From: Coriobacteriaceae bacterium AF45-21
GTDB lineage: Bacteria; Actinomycetota; Coriobacteriia; Coriobacteriales; Coriobacteriaceae
Direction of reading: 5' to 3'
Assembly (NCBI GenBank): GCA_027682925.1
Contig: JAQCYU010000030.1
Location: 1 to 26,594, forward strand
Length of the DNA: 26,594 bases
The notes under the pieces are model-generated. The model saw nothing but the letters and a program-made list of their open reading frames with translations. It was not told the origin of the DNA and made no database searches. Positions 1 through 7,694 of this stretch are shown here, in pieces. Made by a program: the position numbers and the translations under genes. Numbering within the stretch: position 1 is the stretch's first letter; each line of letters begins with the position of its first letter.

Positions 1-74
1 CGCTCGCGGCCATGGCCGGCATCGGCGCGCTGACCGCAGCGGGCGGCGCGGTCCTGTACCGTAGGCGCCGCTAG
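1..74 (+). CDS. C-terminus of a membrane or wall-anchored protein (partial)
   Basis: Only the last 23 codons are inside the window, ending with TAG at 72-74. They encode a hydrophobic, Ala/Gly-rich stretch followed by Y-R-R-R-R. A hydrophobic helix with a short Arg tail at the extreme C-terminus is the usual end of a sortase substrate or a single-pass membrane protein. The sorting motif itself would lie upstream of the window, so sortase anchoring is an inference. The two surface proteins further on end in the same way. Confidence 0.55.
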   Translation, partial: LAAMAGIGALTAAGGAVLYRRRR

Positions 75-87
75 CGGATACTGGACG

Positions 88-122
88 AGTGGGGCGAATC
101 CATCCGATGGGTTCGCCCCACT
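88..122 (+). terminator. Hairpin after the partial surface-protein gene
   Basis: An inverted repeat with arms AGTGGGGCGAA-CCAT and ATGG-TTCGCCCCACT closes a short loop 14 bases after the stop codon. No T-run follows, so termination is probable from position but not certain. Its last bases overlap the proposed -35 box of the ffs promoter. Confidence 0.5.
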
Positions 123-150
123 TGCCCTGCTGGACGGGAGCAGGTAAGAT
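122..150 (+). promoter_or_regulatory. Candidate promoter of the SRP RNA gene
   Basis: TTGCCC (122-127) and TAAGAT (145-150) are separated by exactly 17 bases; each matches the sigma-70 consensus at four of six positions. The implied start lies about 7-15 bases before the predicted 5' end of the SRP RNA. Confidence 0.45.
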
Positions 151-164
151 ATACCGAGCGCCTA

Positions 165-270
165 GCGCGTTCGATGGGTTCGGATGACGACATGTTCCGA
201 ATCTGGTCAGGTCCGGAAGGAAGCAGCCATAAGGAGCCTCTGTCGGGCATCCGAATCCATCGAGTGCGCA
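165..270 (+). ncRNA. ffs: 4.5S signal recognition particle RNA
   Basis: This is the RNA of the signal recognition particle, which binds Ffh and targets nascent membrane and secreted proteins to the translocon. The invariant apical block GGTCAGGTCCGGAAGGAAGC is present at 205-224, followed by AGCC. The two ends pair into a long stem: 165-186 (GCGCGTTCGATGGGTTCGG...) with 249-269 (CATCCGAATCCATCGAGTGC...), using only a few G-U pairs. The size of about 105 nt fits the short bacterial form that lacks the Alu domain. A T-rich tract (274-281) follows the closing stem and could serve as an intrinsic terminator. The ends are set from the stem and may be off by a few bases. Confidence 0.9.
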
Positions 271-280
271 GGCTTTCTTT

Positions 281-306
281 TTGCGCGGTTTTACCAAACC
301 GCGCAA
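281..306. terminator. Perfect hairpin just after ffs
   Basis: Arms TTGCGCGGTTT (281-291) and AAACCGCGCAA (296-306) pair perfectly around a 4-base loop. The T-run precedes it rather than follows it, so it may back up termination or protect the 3' end rather than act as a classical terminator. Confidence 0.4.
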
Positions 307-348
307 TGCTCGACGCTGCGCGCCACCCAGAGCGACAATTTGTCATTC

Positions 349-390
349 AAAAGGCAAGGCATGACCAGAAGGTCTATGCCTTGCCTTTTT
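349..390. terminator. Strong bidirectional terminator
   Basis: Arms AAAAGGCAAGGCATGACC and GGTCTATGCCTTGCCTTTTT pair around a short loop with A-rich and T-rich flanks, so it can work on both strands. It separates the ffs unit from the minus-strand surface-protein genes. Bases 391-492 hold no gene I can support. Confidence 0.75.
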
Positions 391-492
391 CATGCCAACT
401 TGTTCGCTCTGGATGGCGCTCGCTGACTGCGCCAAGACATCAATGGCTACGTGGTTCAAGAGACGGCGGCGTTGCCATCTGTTTTTACAAGT

Positions 493-539
493 AAAGAGGC
501 CCGTTTCCCTGGTTTTGGTTGGGGAAACGGGCCTCTTTG
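493..539 (-). terminator. Terminator of surface-protein gene 1
   Basis: AAAGAGGCCCGTTTCCC (493-509) pairs perfectly with GGGAAACGGGCCTCTTT (522-538). The A-run at 493-495 reads as a short T-run on the minus strand. It lies about 45 bases past the stop of the gene at 582 and is almost identical to the hairpin after the paralogue (1786-1826), so it belongs to the duplicated unit. Confidence 0.75.
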
Positions 540-581
540 TCTATGGGCTTGTAGATTGGTGGGAGCGATATGCTCCGGCAG

Positions 582-1571
582 CTACCTTGAGTTCTTGATG
601 CGGCGTGTGGCTGTGGCGGTTATTCCGAGTCCTGCGGCGGCGATTCCTGCGAGTGCGATTGCGCTCGGCGCTGCGTCGCCCGTGTTCGCGAGCTTGCCGG
701 TGGTCGTATTTGCTTGCTTGGTGGAGCTCGATGGAGCGTATTTACCGGTCGCGGGCGAGCTGGCGGGCTGTGTTGCCTCGGCCGGTTGCGCCGAGTTGGA
801 GGGAGGCGTCGTCTCGGCCGGTTGCGTTATCTCGGGCGAGGTGGCCTTGTCTGCCGCGGCCTTTGCCTCTTCGTATGCCTTGCAGGCGTCGTCATAGGCC
901 GTTTGCGCTTTTTTCAAATTGTCGAGGAGCGCATCTCGCTTGGCTATGTCTTCGTCGATGTGGGCTTTAGCTTCCTTTGCCTCACTTTCGAAATACTGAA
1001 CCTGTTTTTCCTGGCTTTCGAGCCGGCGTTGGTAGTGGTGAAGATCATCTTCACAAGATTCTTCTCGCCTTTCTGCCGCCATGATCTCACTGCGCAACTG
1101 CTTAATATGCTCCTTAATGGCTGTGCTGGGCGCCTCGTCGCCGAGCTCCTTGAGTACCTTATCTAATTCTGCCTGAAGGCCGCTTGTCCGGTTGTGGGCC
1201 TCATCGTATTTGGCTTGGGCTGCATCGACGTTCGCTTGCATGGCGGGAAGGGGTTCCCTCCGTTTGGCGGCTTCCGTCACCACCATGTCGTGGATCTCTT
1301 GAAAACTGGCAATGTCATCATCGATTTCCGCAAGTTTCTCGGGACTTGCGGCGTCTTTCGCGGCTTCGAGGTTTTTGAGCGCTTCCTGCATGGCTGCATA
1401 CGCTCTTTCTTTTGCGGTGGCCGCATCTTCCGTCTGCAAGGCAACTGCACCGGTGGGGGAGCTGGTTTCTGCCGCGATCGTCGTTACGGGGGCGATTCCC
1501 GCGACAAGTGCCGCGGAAAGGGCGATGCCCGCAGTTGCTCGTCTTGCTCTTCTTGCGAGAATGTCGTTCAT
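582..1571 (-). CDS. LANTG-anchored coiled-coil surface protein, copy 1
   Basis: A 329-residue secreted protein of unknown function, very likely displayed on the cell wall. A basic N-terminus and hydrophobic stretch form a signal peptide (about residues 1-34, ending near IAAE). Residues about 45-235 are charged, Ala/Glu/Lys-rich and strongly heptad-like, suggesting a long coiled coil. A Pro/Thr/Ser-rich spacer (about 240-290) follows, then the sorting signal LANTGD, a hydrophobic helix and a basic tail ending RRIKNSR. LAXTG is the form recognised by class E sortases in Actinomycetota; no sortase gene is in the window. The ATG at 1569-1571 is preceded by a GAGGTG ribosome binding site. It is a tandem paralogue of the next gene, with near-identical ends and a diverged coiled-coil middle. 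The ligand is unknown. Confidence 0.9.
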   Translation of the reverse strand: MNDILARRARRATAGIALSAALVAGIAPVTTIAAETSSPTGAVALQTEDAATAKERAYAAMQEALKNLEAAKDAASPEKLAEIDDDIASFQEIHDMVVTEAAKRREPLPAMQANVDAAQAKYDEAHNRTSGLQAELDKVLKELGDEAPSTAIKEHIKQLRSEIMAAERREESCEDDLHHYQRRLESQEKQVQYFESEAKEAKAHIDEDIAKRDALLDNLKKAQTAYDDACKAYEEAKAAADKATSPEITQPAETTPPSNSAQPAEATQPASSPATGKYAPSSSTKQANTTTGKLANTGDAAPSAIALAGIAAAGLGITATATRRIKNSR

Positions 1572-1621
1572 CTCGGCACCTCATTTCAAGGGTCGGCGAC
1601 TAACTTGGTAGCACTAATGTA

Positions 1622-1646
1622 AGTATATCAGGCGGTTTGCCCGCCA
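1622..1646 (-). promoter_or_regulatory. Extended -10 promoter of surface gene 1
   Basis: On the minus strand the sequence reads TGATATACT, an extended -10 element (TG-N-TATACT), about 50 bases before the start codon. Just upstream an inverted repeat (GGCGG, five bases, CCGCC) could be an operator. No good -35 box is seen, as is common for extended -10 promoters. The same element precedes the paralogue. Confidence 0.45.
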
Positions 1647-1785
1647 TTGATCGGGCGTGCGCGTATACCTCTTGATTAACAGCCATTAAATCTATCCCTT
1701 AAGGAACGCGGCTTGCTAGTGTTGTCTGGGCATTGATGGCTGCGTGGTACAAGAGACGGCGGCATTGCCATCTGTTTTTTCAAGT

Positions 1786-1826
1786 AAAGAGGCCCGTTTC
1801 CATGGGTTGGGGAAACGGGCCTCTTT
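1786..1826 (-). terminator. Terminator of surface-protein gene 2
   Basis: AAAGAGGCCCGTTTCC (1786-1801) pairs perfectly with GGAAACGGGCCTCTTT (1811-1826). It is a duplicate of the hairpin at 493-539, with a changed loop. It lies 45 bases past the stop of the gene at 1871. Confidence 0.75.
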
Positions 1827-1870
1827 TGTCTCTGGGTTTGTGGATTGGCGAAGGTAGTATGCTCTGGCGG

Positions 1871-2902
1871 CTATTTTGAGTTCTTGAGGCGGCGTGTGGC
1901 TGTGGCGGTTATTCCGAGCCCCATGGCGGCGATTCCTGCGAGTGCGATTGCGCTCGGCGCTGCGTCGCCCGTGTTCGCGAGTTTGTCGACGGTCGTATCT
2001 GCTTGTTTGCCGCTGCTTGCGTTCGCTTGCTTGGTGGAGTTTGGCGAGGTGTCTTTACCGGTTGCGGACGAGCCGGTGGGCTGCGTCGTCTCGGTCGGTT
2101 GCGTCGAGTTGGAGGGAGGCGTCGTCTCGGTCGGTTTTGCTATCTCGGGCGAGGTGACCTTGTCTGCCGCGGCTTTCGCCTCTTCGTATGCCTTGCAGGC
2201 GTCGTCATAGGCCGTTTGCGCTTTTTTCAAATTGTCGAGGAGCGCATCTCGCCAGGCTATGAACTGGTCGGTATGGGCTTTATATTTCTCTGCAGAACGT
2301 TCACAGTCATTAACTTGTCTTTCCTGCCTTTCGAGGCGGCTCTTGATCTCGCGGAGCTCCATTTCGCAAAAGTCAACTCGCGCTTTTGCCGTTACGATCT
2401 CTTGGCGCAACGACTTTATTTGCTGTTTAATAGTTTCGGCAAGCTCCTCGTCGCCGAGTGCTTCGACTGCCTTAAGCTCCTCAAGCTTCATGTCTAATTT
2501 TTCCTGGAGCTTGCTTACCCAGTTGATGGCCTCGTCGTTTTTGGCTTGGGCTGCATCGATGTCCGCTTGCATGGTGGGGAGGGATTCCCTCAATTCGGCG
2601 GCTTGCGCCGCCATCTTGTCGCGGAGCTCTTGAAAACGGGCAATGTCATCATTGAGTCTCGCAATTTTCTCGGGACTTGCGGCGTCTTTTGCGGCCTCGA
2701 GGTTTTTGAGCGCTTCCTGCATGGCTGCATATGCTTTTTCTTTTGCGGCGGCCGCGTCTTCTGTCTGCAAGGCAACTGCACCGGTGGGGGAGCTGGTTTC
2801 TGCCGCGATCGCCGTTGCGGGGGCGATTCCCGCGACAAGTGCCGCGGAAAGGGCGATGCCCACAGTTGCTCGTCTTGCTCTTCTTGCGAGAATGTCGTTC
2901 AT
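1871..2902 (-). CDS. LANTG-anchored coiled-coil surface protein, copy 2
   Basis: A 343-residue paralogue of the gene at 582-1571. The first 70 or so residues (signal peptide through the start of the coiled coil) and the C-terminal sorting region are nearly identical to copy 1, while the central coiled coil differs in most residues and is slightly longer. The spacer contains several Thr-Gln-Pro / Thr-Thr-Pro repeats, followed by LANTGD, a hydrophobic helix and the tail RRLKNSK. The ATG at 2900-2902 has the same GAGGTG ribosome binding site. Variable middles between constant ends are what diversifying surface antigens or adhesins show. The function is unknown. Confidence 0.9.
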   Translation of the reverse strand: MNDILARRARRATVGIALSAALVAGIAPATAIAAETSSPTGAVALQTEDAAAAKEKAYAAMQEALKNLEAAKDAASPEKIARLNDDIARFQELRDKMAAQAAELRESLPTMQADIDAAQAKNDEAINWVSKLQEKLDMKLEELKAVEALGDEELAETIKQQIKSLRQEIVTAKARVDFCEMELREIKSRLERQERQVNDCERSAEKYKAHTDQFIAWRDALLDNLKKAQTAYDDACKAYEEAKAAADKVTSPEIAKPTETTPPSNSTQPTETTQPTGSSATGKDTSPNSTKQANASSGKQADTTVDKLANTGDAAPSAIALAGIAAMGLGITATATRRLKNSK

Positions 2903-2952
2903 CTCGGCACCTCATTTCAAGGGTCGGCGACTAACTTGGTAGCACTAATGTA

Positions 2953-2961
2953 AGTATACCA
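2953..2961 (-). promoter_or_regulatory. Extended -10 promoter of surface gene 2
   Basis: The minus strand reads TGGTATACT, a slightly better extended -10 box than that of copy 1. The bases around it are diverged from copy 1 even though the leader from here to the start codon is almost identical. The divergent gap 2962-3111 to the ABC exporter shows no other feature I can support. Confidence 0.45.
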
Positions 2962-3111
2962 AGTGGTCGACCCGCCACTGGCTGGGTGTGCGCGTATGCC
3001 CCTCTGAAAACTGAATCCCATTAGAAATGACGAGTTGTTTACGCTTCTTTTGGGTTCACCGTACTATCATGATTCGAATTGAGTGTGAATGATGATAGGG
3101 AGCGCCTTTTT

Positions 3112-4992
3112 ATGATTGAGCTGCTCAGGCGTTTTGGTGGCAAGTTTCGCCGATATATGGTGATTGGCCCTGCGTGCAAGTTGATCGAAGTGATCTTTGA
3201 CCTGCTTACGCCGCTGGTGATTGCCAGATGATCGATAAAGGTATCGGTGCGCACGACGTGAGTGCCGTCGTCCACTACGGCATGGTGCTCGCCGCCATGG
3301 CTGTGATCGGTATCTCGTTTACGCTCGTTTGCCAAAAGATGGCGGCGCTCACCTCGCAGGGCATGGGCACCGACATTCGCGGCGCGCTCTACCAGCACAT
3401 CAACAAGCTGAGCTATGCCGAGCTCGATCGCTTTGGCACGCCGTCGCTCATCACGCGCATTACCAACGACGTCAACCAGGTGCAGCTCGCCGTGGCGCTG
3501 GGCGTGCGCATGCTCATCCGCTGGCCCTTCCTGGCGGTGGGCTCCATGGTCGCGGCCCTTGCCATCGACCTTAAGCTCGGCATTATCTTTTTGATTTGCA
3601 CGCCCGCCATTGGCCTGGTGTTTTGGTTTGTCATGGCGCGCTGCATTCCCTACTACAAGCAGCTGCAGACAAAGCTCGATCGCATCGCGCTTATCTGCCG
3701 CGAAGGTCTTTCGGGCGCCGCGTGGTTCGCGCCTTCGTGCGCGAGGACCACGAGCGCGAGCGCTTTGCCCAAGCCGCCGATGACCAGGCCAATACTGCCA
3801 TCGCGGTGGGCAAGCTCTCGTCGATTCTCAACCCCGTCACGTTTCTTGTGATGAACCTGGGCGTGTGCGCCATCCTGTGGGTGGGCGGCATCCAGGTCAA
3901 CGTGGGCGAGCTCACGCAGGGCCAGGTCATGGCGTTCGTCAACTACATGACGCAGACCCTCACCTCCATCGTGTATGTTGCCAACTTGGTCGTGGTCTTT
4001 ACCAAGGCGAGCGCCAGTGCGTCGCGCATCAACGAGGTGCTCAATTGCGTGCCGAGCATCACCGACGAGGACAACCAGCCGGTCGCGCTGCCCAAGCCGG
4101 GCAATGTCGCTCCAGTTCCCGCGCTGAGCTTGAGCCATGCGAGCTTCTCCTTTGGCGCCGGCGCTGCCAACGCCGTCAACGATGTGACGCTGGAGCTGCC
4201 GCTGGGCAAGACGCTCGGCATCATCGGCGGCACGGGCAGCGGCAAGTCCACGCTCGTCTCGCTTATCCCGCGCCTGTACGATGCGGGCACCGGCAGCGTG
4301 AGCGTGATGGGCGCCGACGTGCGCACCTGGCCGCTCGACCAGCTGCGCCATGTGGTCGCGACCGTTCCGCAGCGCGCGTCGCTCGTTCCGCAGCGCGCGT
4401 CGCTCGTGAGCGGCACCATCCGCAGCAACCTGACCTGGCGCGATGAGGCGGCAACCGACGAGGAGCTCTGGGCGGCGCTCGACATGGCGCAGGCGAACGA
4501 GTTCGTGCGCAACAAGCCGCAGGGCCTCGACGCCCCGGTCGAGGCGGGCGGTAAGAACTTCAGCGGCGGTCAGCGCCAGCGCCTGACCATCGCGCGCGCC
4601 CTGGTGGCTCGCCACAGGTCCTGATCATGGATGACTCTGCCTCGGCGCTCGACTTTAAGACCGACGCGGCGCTTCGCCATGCCATCCGCGAGCGCAGCGT
4701 GCGCGGTGCCGCCGAGGGCGGGCTGCCGCTGACGACGGTGATCGTGAGCCAGCGCGTCTCGACCGTGCGCGACGCCGACATGATCTGCGTACTCGACCAC
4801 GGCTCGGTTGCAGGCCTGGGCACGCATGACGAGCTCTACGCAACCTGTCAGCTCTACCGCGAAATCTGTCAGTCGCAGCTTCGCCGCGAGGAGCTTGAGG
4901 GCCAGCGGGGGAGTGCGGCGCCCGCGCCCAGCCCAGGGCCCGCGTCCGCCCTAGGCGCCCCTGTATCTGTCTGCGCAAAGGAGGGCTGCTAA
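3112..4992 (+). pseudogene. Heterodimeric ABC exporter, degenerate-site subunit (three frameshifts)
   Basis: A multidrug- or lipid-type ABC exporter half (membrane domain plus ATPase) that would pair with the next gene. The ATG at 3112 follows AGGGAGC. The frame breaks near 3224, 3718 and 4612; each break is a one-base deletion, and adding one C to the CC at each place restores a continuous protein of about 627 residues (for example ...ARVVRAF... and ...ARPQVLIMDD...). The ATPase shows Walker A GGTGSGKST, signature FSGGQRQ and Walker B followed by D-D-S instead of D-E, so the catalytic Glu is replaced by Asp. This is the mark of the degenerate site in TM287/288, LmrCD and BmrCD-type heterodimers. 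Seven residues around the Q-loop (VPQRASL) are duplicated. It ends directly against the next start codon. Substrate unknown. It may be intact in the organism if the deletions are sequencing errors. Confidence 0.85.
4364..4405 (+). repeat. 21-bp in-frame tandem duplication in the Q-loop
   Basis: The 21 bases at 4364-4384 are repeated exactly at 4385-4405. The result is VPQRASL twice in a row, giving two candidate Q-loop glutamines between Walker A and the signature motif. The reading frame is kept. Confidence 0.9.
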
Positions 4993-6852
4993 ATGAATCC
5001 GTACACTTCCTCCGGTTCGGTCGCCACGATGACGGCCAACGTGTCCGGTAACGATAACCTCAACGACTTGGGCGACGGTCCGCGCCAGCCCGGCGATCCC
5101 GAGCGCTATCCCGTGGGTGCGGTGACCCGCCGCCTGATGGGCTACGTCCGTCCGCACCGTATTTCGTTTACGGCGTCGTTTGTGAGCGCCGCTATCTCGG
5201 TGATTCTGCAGCTCTACACGCCTATCCTTATCGGCGAGGGTATCGACCTGATCGTTGCCGCGGGCCAGGTGGATTTCGATGCACTGCTGCCGCTCGTTAC
5301 CAAGCTCGCGATTGTCGTCGTAGGTGCTGCGGCCTTCCAGTGGCTGCAGGGCTATTGTGTCAACCGCCTGTCCTACGAAACGGTGCGCGACATGCGCGTG
5401 GAGGCGAGCGACAAGCTCAGCCGTATGCCGCTCAGCTTTATCGACAGTCACGCCCACGGCGACCTTATGAGCCGCGTGGTCAACGACGTCGATCAGGTGG
5501 GCGACGGTTTGCTGCAGGGCTTCACGCAGCTCTTCACCGGTGTTATTACCATCGTGGGCACGCTCGCGTTTATGCTTTCCATCAACCTGACCATGACGCT
5601 CGTGGTGGTGCTCGTCACGCCGCTTTCCATCTTTGCGGCCGGTGCCATCGCCAAGCTTTCCAATAAGAGCTTTACGGCACAGCAACGTATTCAGGGTCAG
5701 CTGGGCGGTCATATCGAGGAGTATGTAGGCGAGCAAAAGCTGGTTGATGCGTTTGCCTACGGCCCGAACGCCCAAGCGCGCTTCGACGCGCTCAACGCCG
5801 AGCTCTATACGGCGGGTGAGCGCGCGCAGTTTATGGGTTCGCTCTCCAACCCCGGCACGCGCTTTATCAACAACATCATCTATGCCGTGGTCGCTGTGAT
5901 CGGCTGCGTGGGCGTGATCACGGACGTGCCGGCGGCGCTCACGGTGGGTGGCGTGCAGATCTTTTTGTCCTATGCCAACCAGTACACCAAGCCGTTCAAC
6001 GAGGTCACCAACGTCATTACGCAGATCCAGACGGCGTATGCCTCGGCGCGCCGCATGTTCGCGCTGCTCGATGCACGCGAGCAGGAGCCCGACGCGTCGG
6101 ACGCCGTAGAGCTTGCCGCCCCGCAGGGCGAGGTCGCCTTTGAGCATGTGGACTTTAGCTACGTGCCCGACCGCAAGCTGCTGCAGGACATTTGCATTGA
6201 CGCCAAACCCGGCATGCGCTTTGCCCTGGTCGGCCCCACGGGCTGCGGCAAGACGACGCTCATCAACTTGCTGCTGCGCTTTTACGATATCGATGCCGGA
6301 CGCATCATGGTCGATGGCAAGTCCTCGCGTGACTACACACGGGCGAGCCTGCGCCGCGCCTTTGGCATGGTGCTGCAGGACACTTGGCTGTTCGAGGGCA
6401 CGGTGGCGGACAACATCGCTTACGGTTGCCCGGATGCCACGCGCGAGCAGGTTATCGAGGCGGCCAAGCGCGCGCATGCGCATAAGTTTATCGTGCAGCT
6501 GCCAGGCGGCTACGATACGGTGATCGGCGAGGACGGCGGCACGTTTAGCCAAGGTCAAAAGCAGCTGCTGTGCATCGCGCGCGTCATGCTCACCGATCCG
6601 GCGATTCTGCTGCTGGACGAGGCAACGTCGAGCATCGATACCCGCACCGAGCTGCAGGTTCAGGCGGCATTCGACGAGCTCATGGCCGGCCGCACGAGCT
6701 TTGTCGTGGCGCATCGCCTGAGCACCATCCGCAACGCCGACTGCATTCTGGTGATGCGCGACGGCCAGATTATCGAGCGCGGCACGCACGACGAGCTGCT
6801 GGCGGCAGACGGCTTCTACGCCGAGCTCTACCGCAGCCAGTTCGCCCAGTGA
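4993..6852 (+). CDS. Heterodimeric ABC exporter, canonical-site subunit
   Basis: A 619-residue ABC exporter half. The first ~45 residues are a polar extension; six membrane segments fill roughly residues 55-340. The ATPase has Walker A GPTGCGKTT (from about residue 414), Q-loop VLQDTW, signature FSQGQKQ (about 518), Walker B LLLDEATSSID with the catalytic Glu, and the switch His in VVAHRLST. The intact Glu here and Asp in the partner match the asymmetric TM287/288 class, in which only one site hydrolyses ATP efficiently. The start codon directly follows the TAA of the previous gene, with AAAGGAGGG at 4978-4986, so the two are co-transcribed. Substrate could be drugs, peptides or lipids; the sequence does not tell. 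Confidence 0.92.
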   Translation: MNPYTSSGSVATMTANVSGNDNLNDLGDGPRQPGDPERYPVGAVTRRLMGYVRPHRISFTASFVSAAISVILQLYTPILIGEGIDLIVAAGQVDFDALLPLVTKLAIVVVGAAAFQWLQGYCVNRLSYETVRDMRVEASDKLSRMPLSFIDSHAHGDLMSRVVNDVDQVGDGLLQGFTQLFTGVITIVGTLAFMLSINLTMTLVVVLVTPLSIFAAGAIAKLSNKSFTAQQRIQGQLGGHIEEYVGEQKLVDAFAYGPNAQARFDALNAELYTAGERAQFMGSLSNPGTRFINNIIYAVVAVIGCVGVITDVPAALTVGGVQIFLSYANQYTKPFNEVTNVITQIQTAYASARRMFALLDAREQEPDASDAVELAAPQGEVAFEHVDFSYVPDRKLLQDICIDAKPGMRFALVGPTGCGKTTLINLLLRFYDIDAGRIMVDGKSSRDYTRASLRRAFGMVLQDTWLFEGTVADNIAYGCPDATREQVIEAAKRAHAHKFIVQLPGGYDTVIGEDGGTFSQGQKQLLCIARVMLTDPAILLLDEATSSIDTRTELQVQAAFDELMAGRTSFVVAHRLSTIRNADCILVMRDGQIIERGTHDELLAADGFYAELYRSQFAQ

Positions 6853-6881
6853 GCAAGCCCGTGGGGCAAATTAATCAATCG

Positions 6882-6950
6882 ACAGACGGTGGTTTACATC
6901 TGTCGCGTTAGTACTAAGATATTCATCTAATAAATTGCATTAGTGGCTTT
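6882..6950 (+). promoter_or_regulatory. Possible promoter and operator before the flavodoxin-like gene
   Basis: A TTTACA resembling a -35 box lies within the right half of an imperfect hairpin (arms CGACAGA and TCTGTCG). The perfect palindrome TTAGTACTAA follows, and then CTAAT and ATTAG arms separated by seven bases. Such TTAG/CTAA dyads suit a repressor site, but no clear -10 box is spaced correctly, so this is tentative. Confidence 0.25.
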
Positions 6951-6973
6951 AGTTTTGGGGGAAACGAGGCAAC

Positions 6974-7531
6974 GTGACTATGACGTGCTCTTTGGTGGTT
7001 AACAGCAAGAGCGGTAATACCAGGATGGTTTCGGGCGCGATTAAGCGCGCTCTGCAGGCTGCGGGCGTTGAATTTGTCCATGCCGCGGCGTTGAGCGACG
7101 ATGCGGATGCAGATCAGGTTGCGCTCGAGGCGCAGGGCGCCTGCGTGGCCGACACGGTGCTCGTCGGTTTTTGGTGCGACAAGGGCGCGTGCACGCCTTC
7201 GGTCGCGGCGTTTCTCTCCGCCTTGCACGGCAAGCGCGTCTTCCTGTTTGGCACCTGCGGCTTTGGGGCCGACCAGAGCTATTACCAGCAGATTATTGAT
7301 CGCGTAACTTCCAATTTGGCTGAGGATGCCGAGCTTGCAGGTTGGGCGATGTGCCAGGGCAAGATGGGCCCCGCGGTCAAGCAGCGCTACGAGGCCATGC
7401 TCGAGCAAGATCCCGACAACGCCCGATTTAAGATGCTGCTCGACAACTGGGTTGCCGCGAAGGACCATCCCACCAAGGGAGATATGGATAACATGGCGGC
7501 GGCGGCCAAGAAGGCCGTGCTGGGCGAGTAA
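6974..7531 (+). CDS. Flavodoxin-like protein
   Basis: A 185-residue single-domain protein. The N-terminus (a beta strand followed by N-S-K-S-G-N-T) is the FMN-phosphate loop of flavodoxins, and GFWCDKGACTP and LFGTCGFGAD fit the two later flavin-contacting loops. It likely shuttles electrons to, or works as, a small flavin oxidoreductase in the cytoplasm. The start is either GTG at 6974 (5 bases after a GAGG site) or ATG at 6980; both are in frame. Flavodoxin-like proteins of this size also include BilS, the partner of bilirubin reductase, but no bilR-like gene is nearby, so that name is not supported. It is monocistronic: a terminator follows. Confidence 0.8.
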   Translation: MTMTCSLVVNSKSGNTRMVSGAIKRALQAAGVEFVHAAALSDDADADQVALEAQGACVADTVLVGFWCDKGACTPSVAAFLSALHGKRVFLFGTCGFGADQSYYQQIIDRVTSNLAEDAELAGWAMCQGKMGPAVKQRYEAMLEQDPDNARFKMLLDNWVAAKDHPTKGDMDNMAAAAKKAVLGE

Positions 7532-7572
7532 CTTCGCCGTTCGCGGTCCTTCGTGCAAAACAATACAAATGT

Positions 7573-7601
7573 GAAAGCCTCGAAGTTCTCGAGGCTTTTT
7601 T
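7573..7601 (+). terminator. Terminator of the flavodoxin-like gene
   Basis: AAGCCTCGA pairs with TCGAGGCTT around a five-base loop and is followed by a run of T. This is a standard intrinsic terminator. Confidence 0.8.
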
Positions 7602-7610
7602 CGTGACACG

Positions 7611-7694
7611 AGGGCGCCCCTTTATTGATGGAAGGCCTAATAAGCTGATTGCTCTATACCCGGATGTGTGTGGAGTGGGATGGGATTTCCGGAT
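7611..7694 (+). repeat. Dispersed intergenic repeat, copy 1
   Basis: About 84 bases that reappear at 17236-17318 in the same orientation. Shared blocks include AGGGCG-CCCTTT, TTGATGGAAGG, TAATAAGC/TTATAAGC, CCGGAT, and GGGATGGG-TTTCCG. Its final 20 bases form the start of the first 62-bp unit below. The two copies bracket the SipW gene cluster. Confidence 0.7.

Noticed and set aside
4951..6789. Long open frame on the minus strand opposite the second ABC exporter gene
   Set aside because: It lies antisense to a well-supported ABC gene, is rich in His/Arg/Ala as expected for a GC-rich shadow frame, and matches no family.
6974..7531. BilS (flavodoxin partner of bilirubin reductase)
   Set aside because: Size and fold are compatible, but there is no bilR-like neighbour and no motif that I can tie to BilS specifically.
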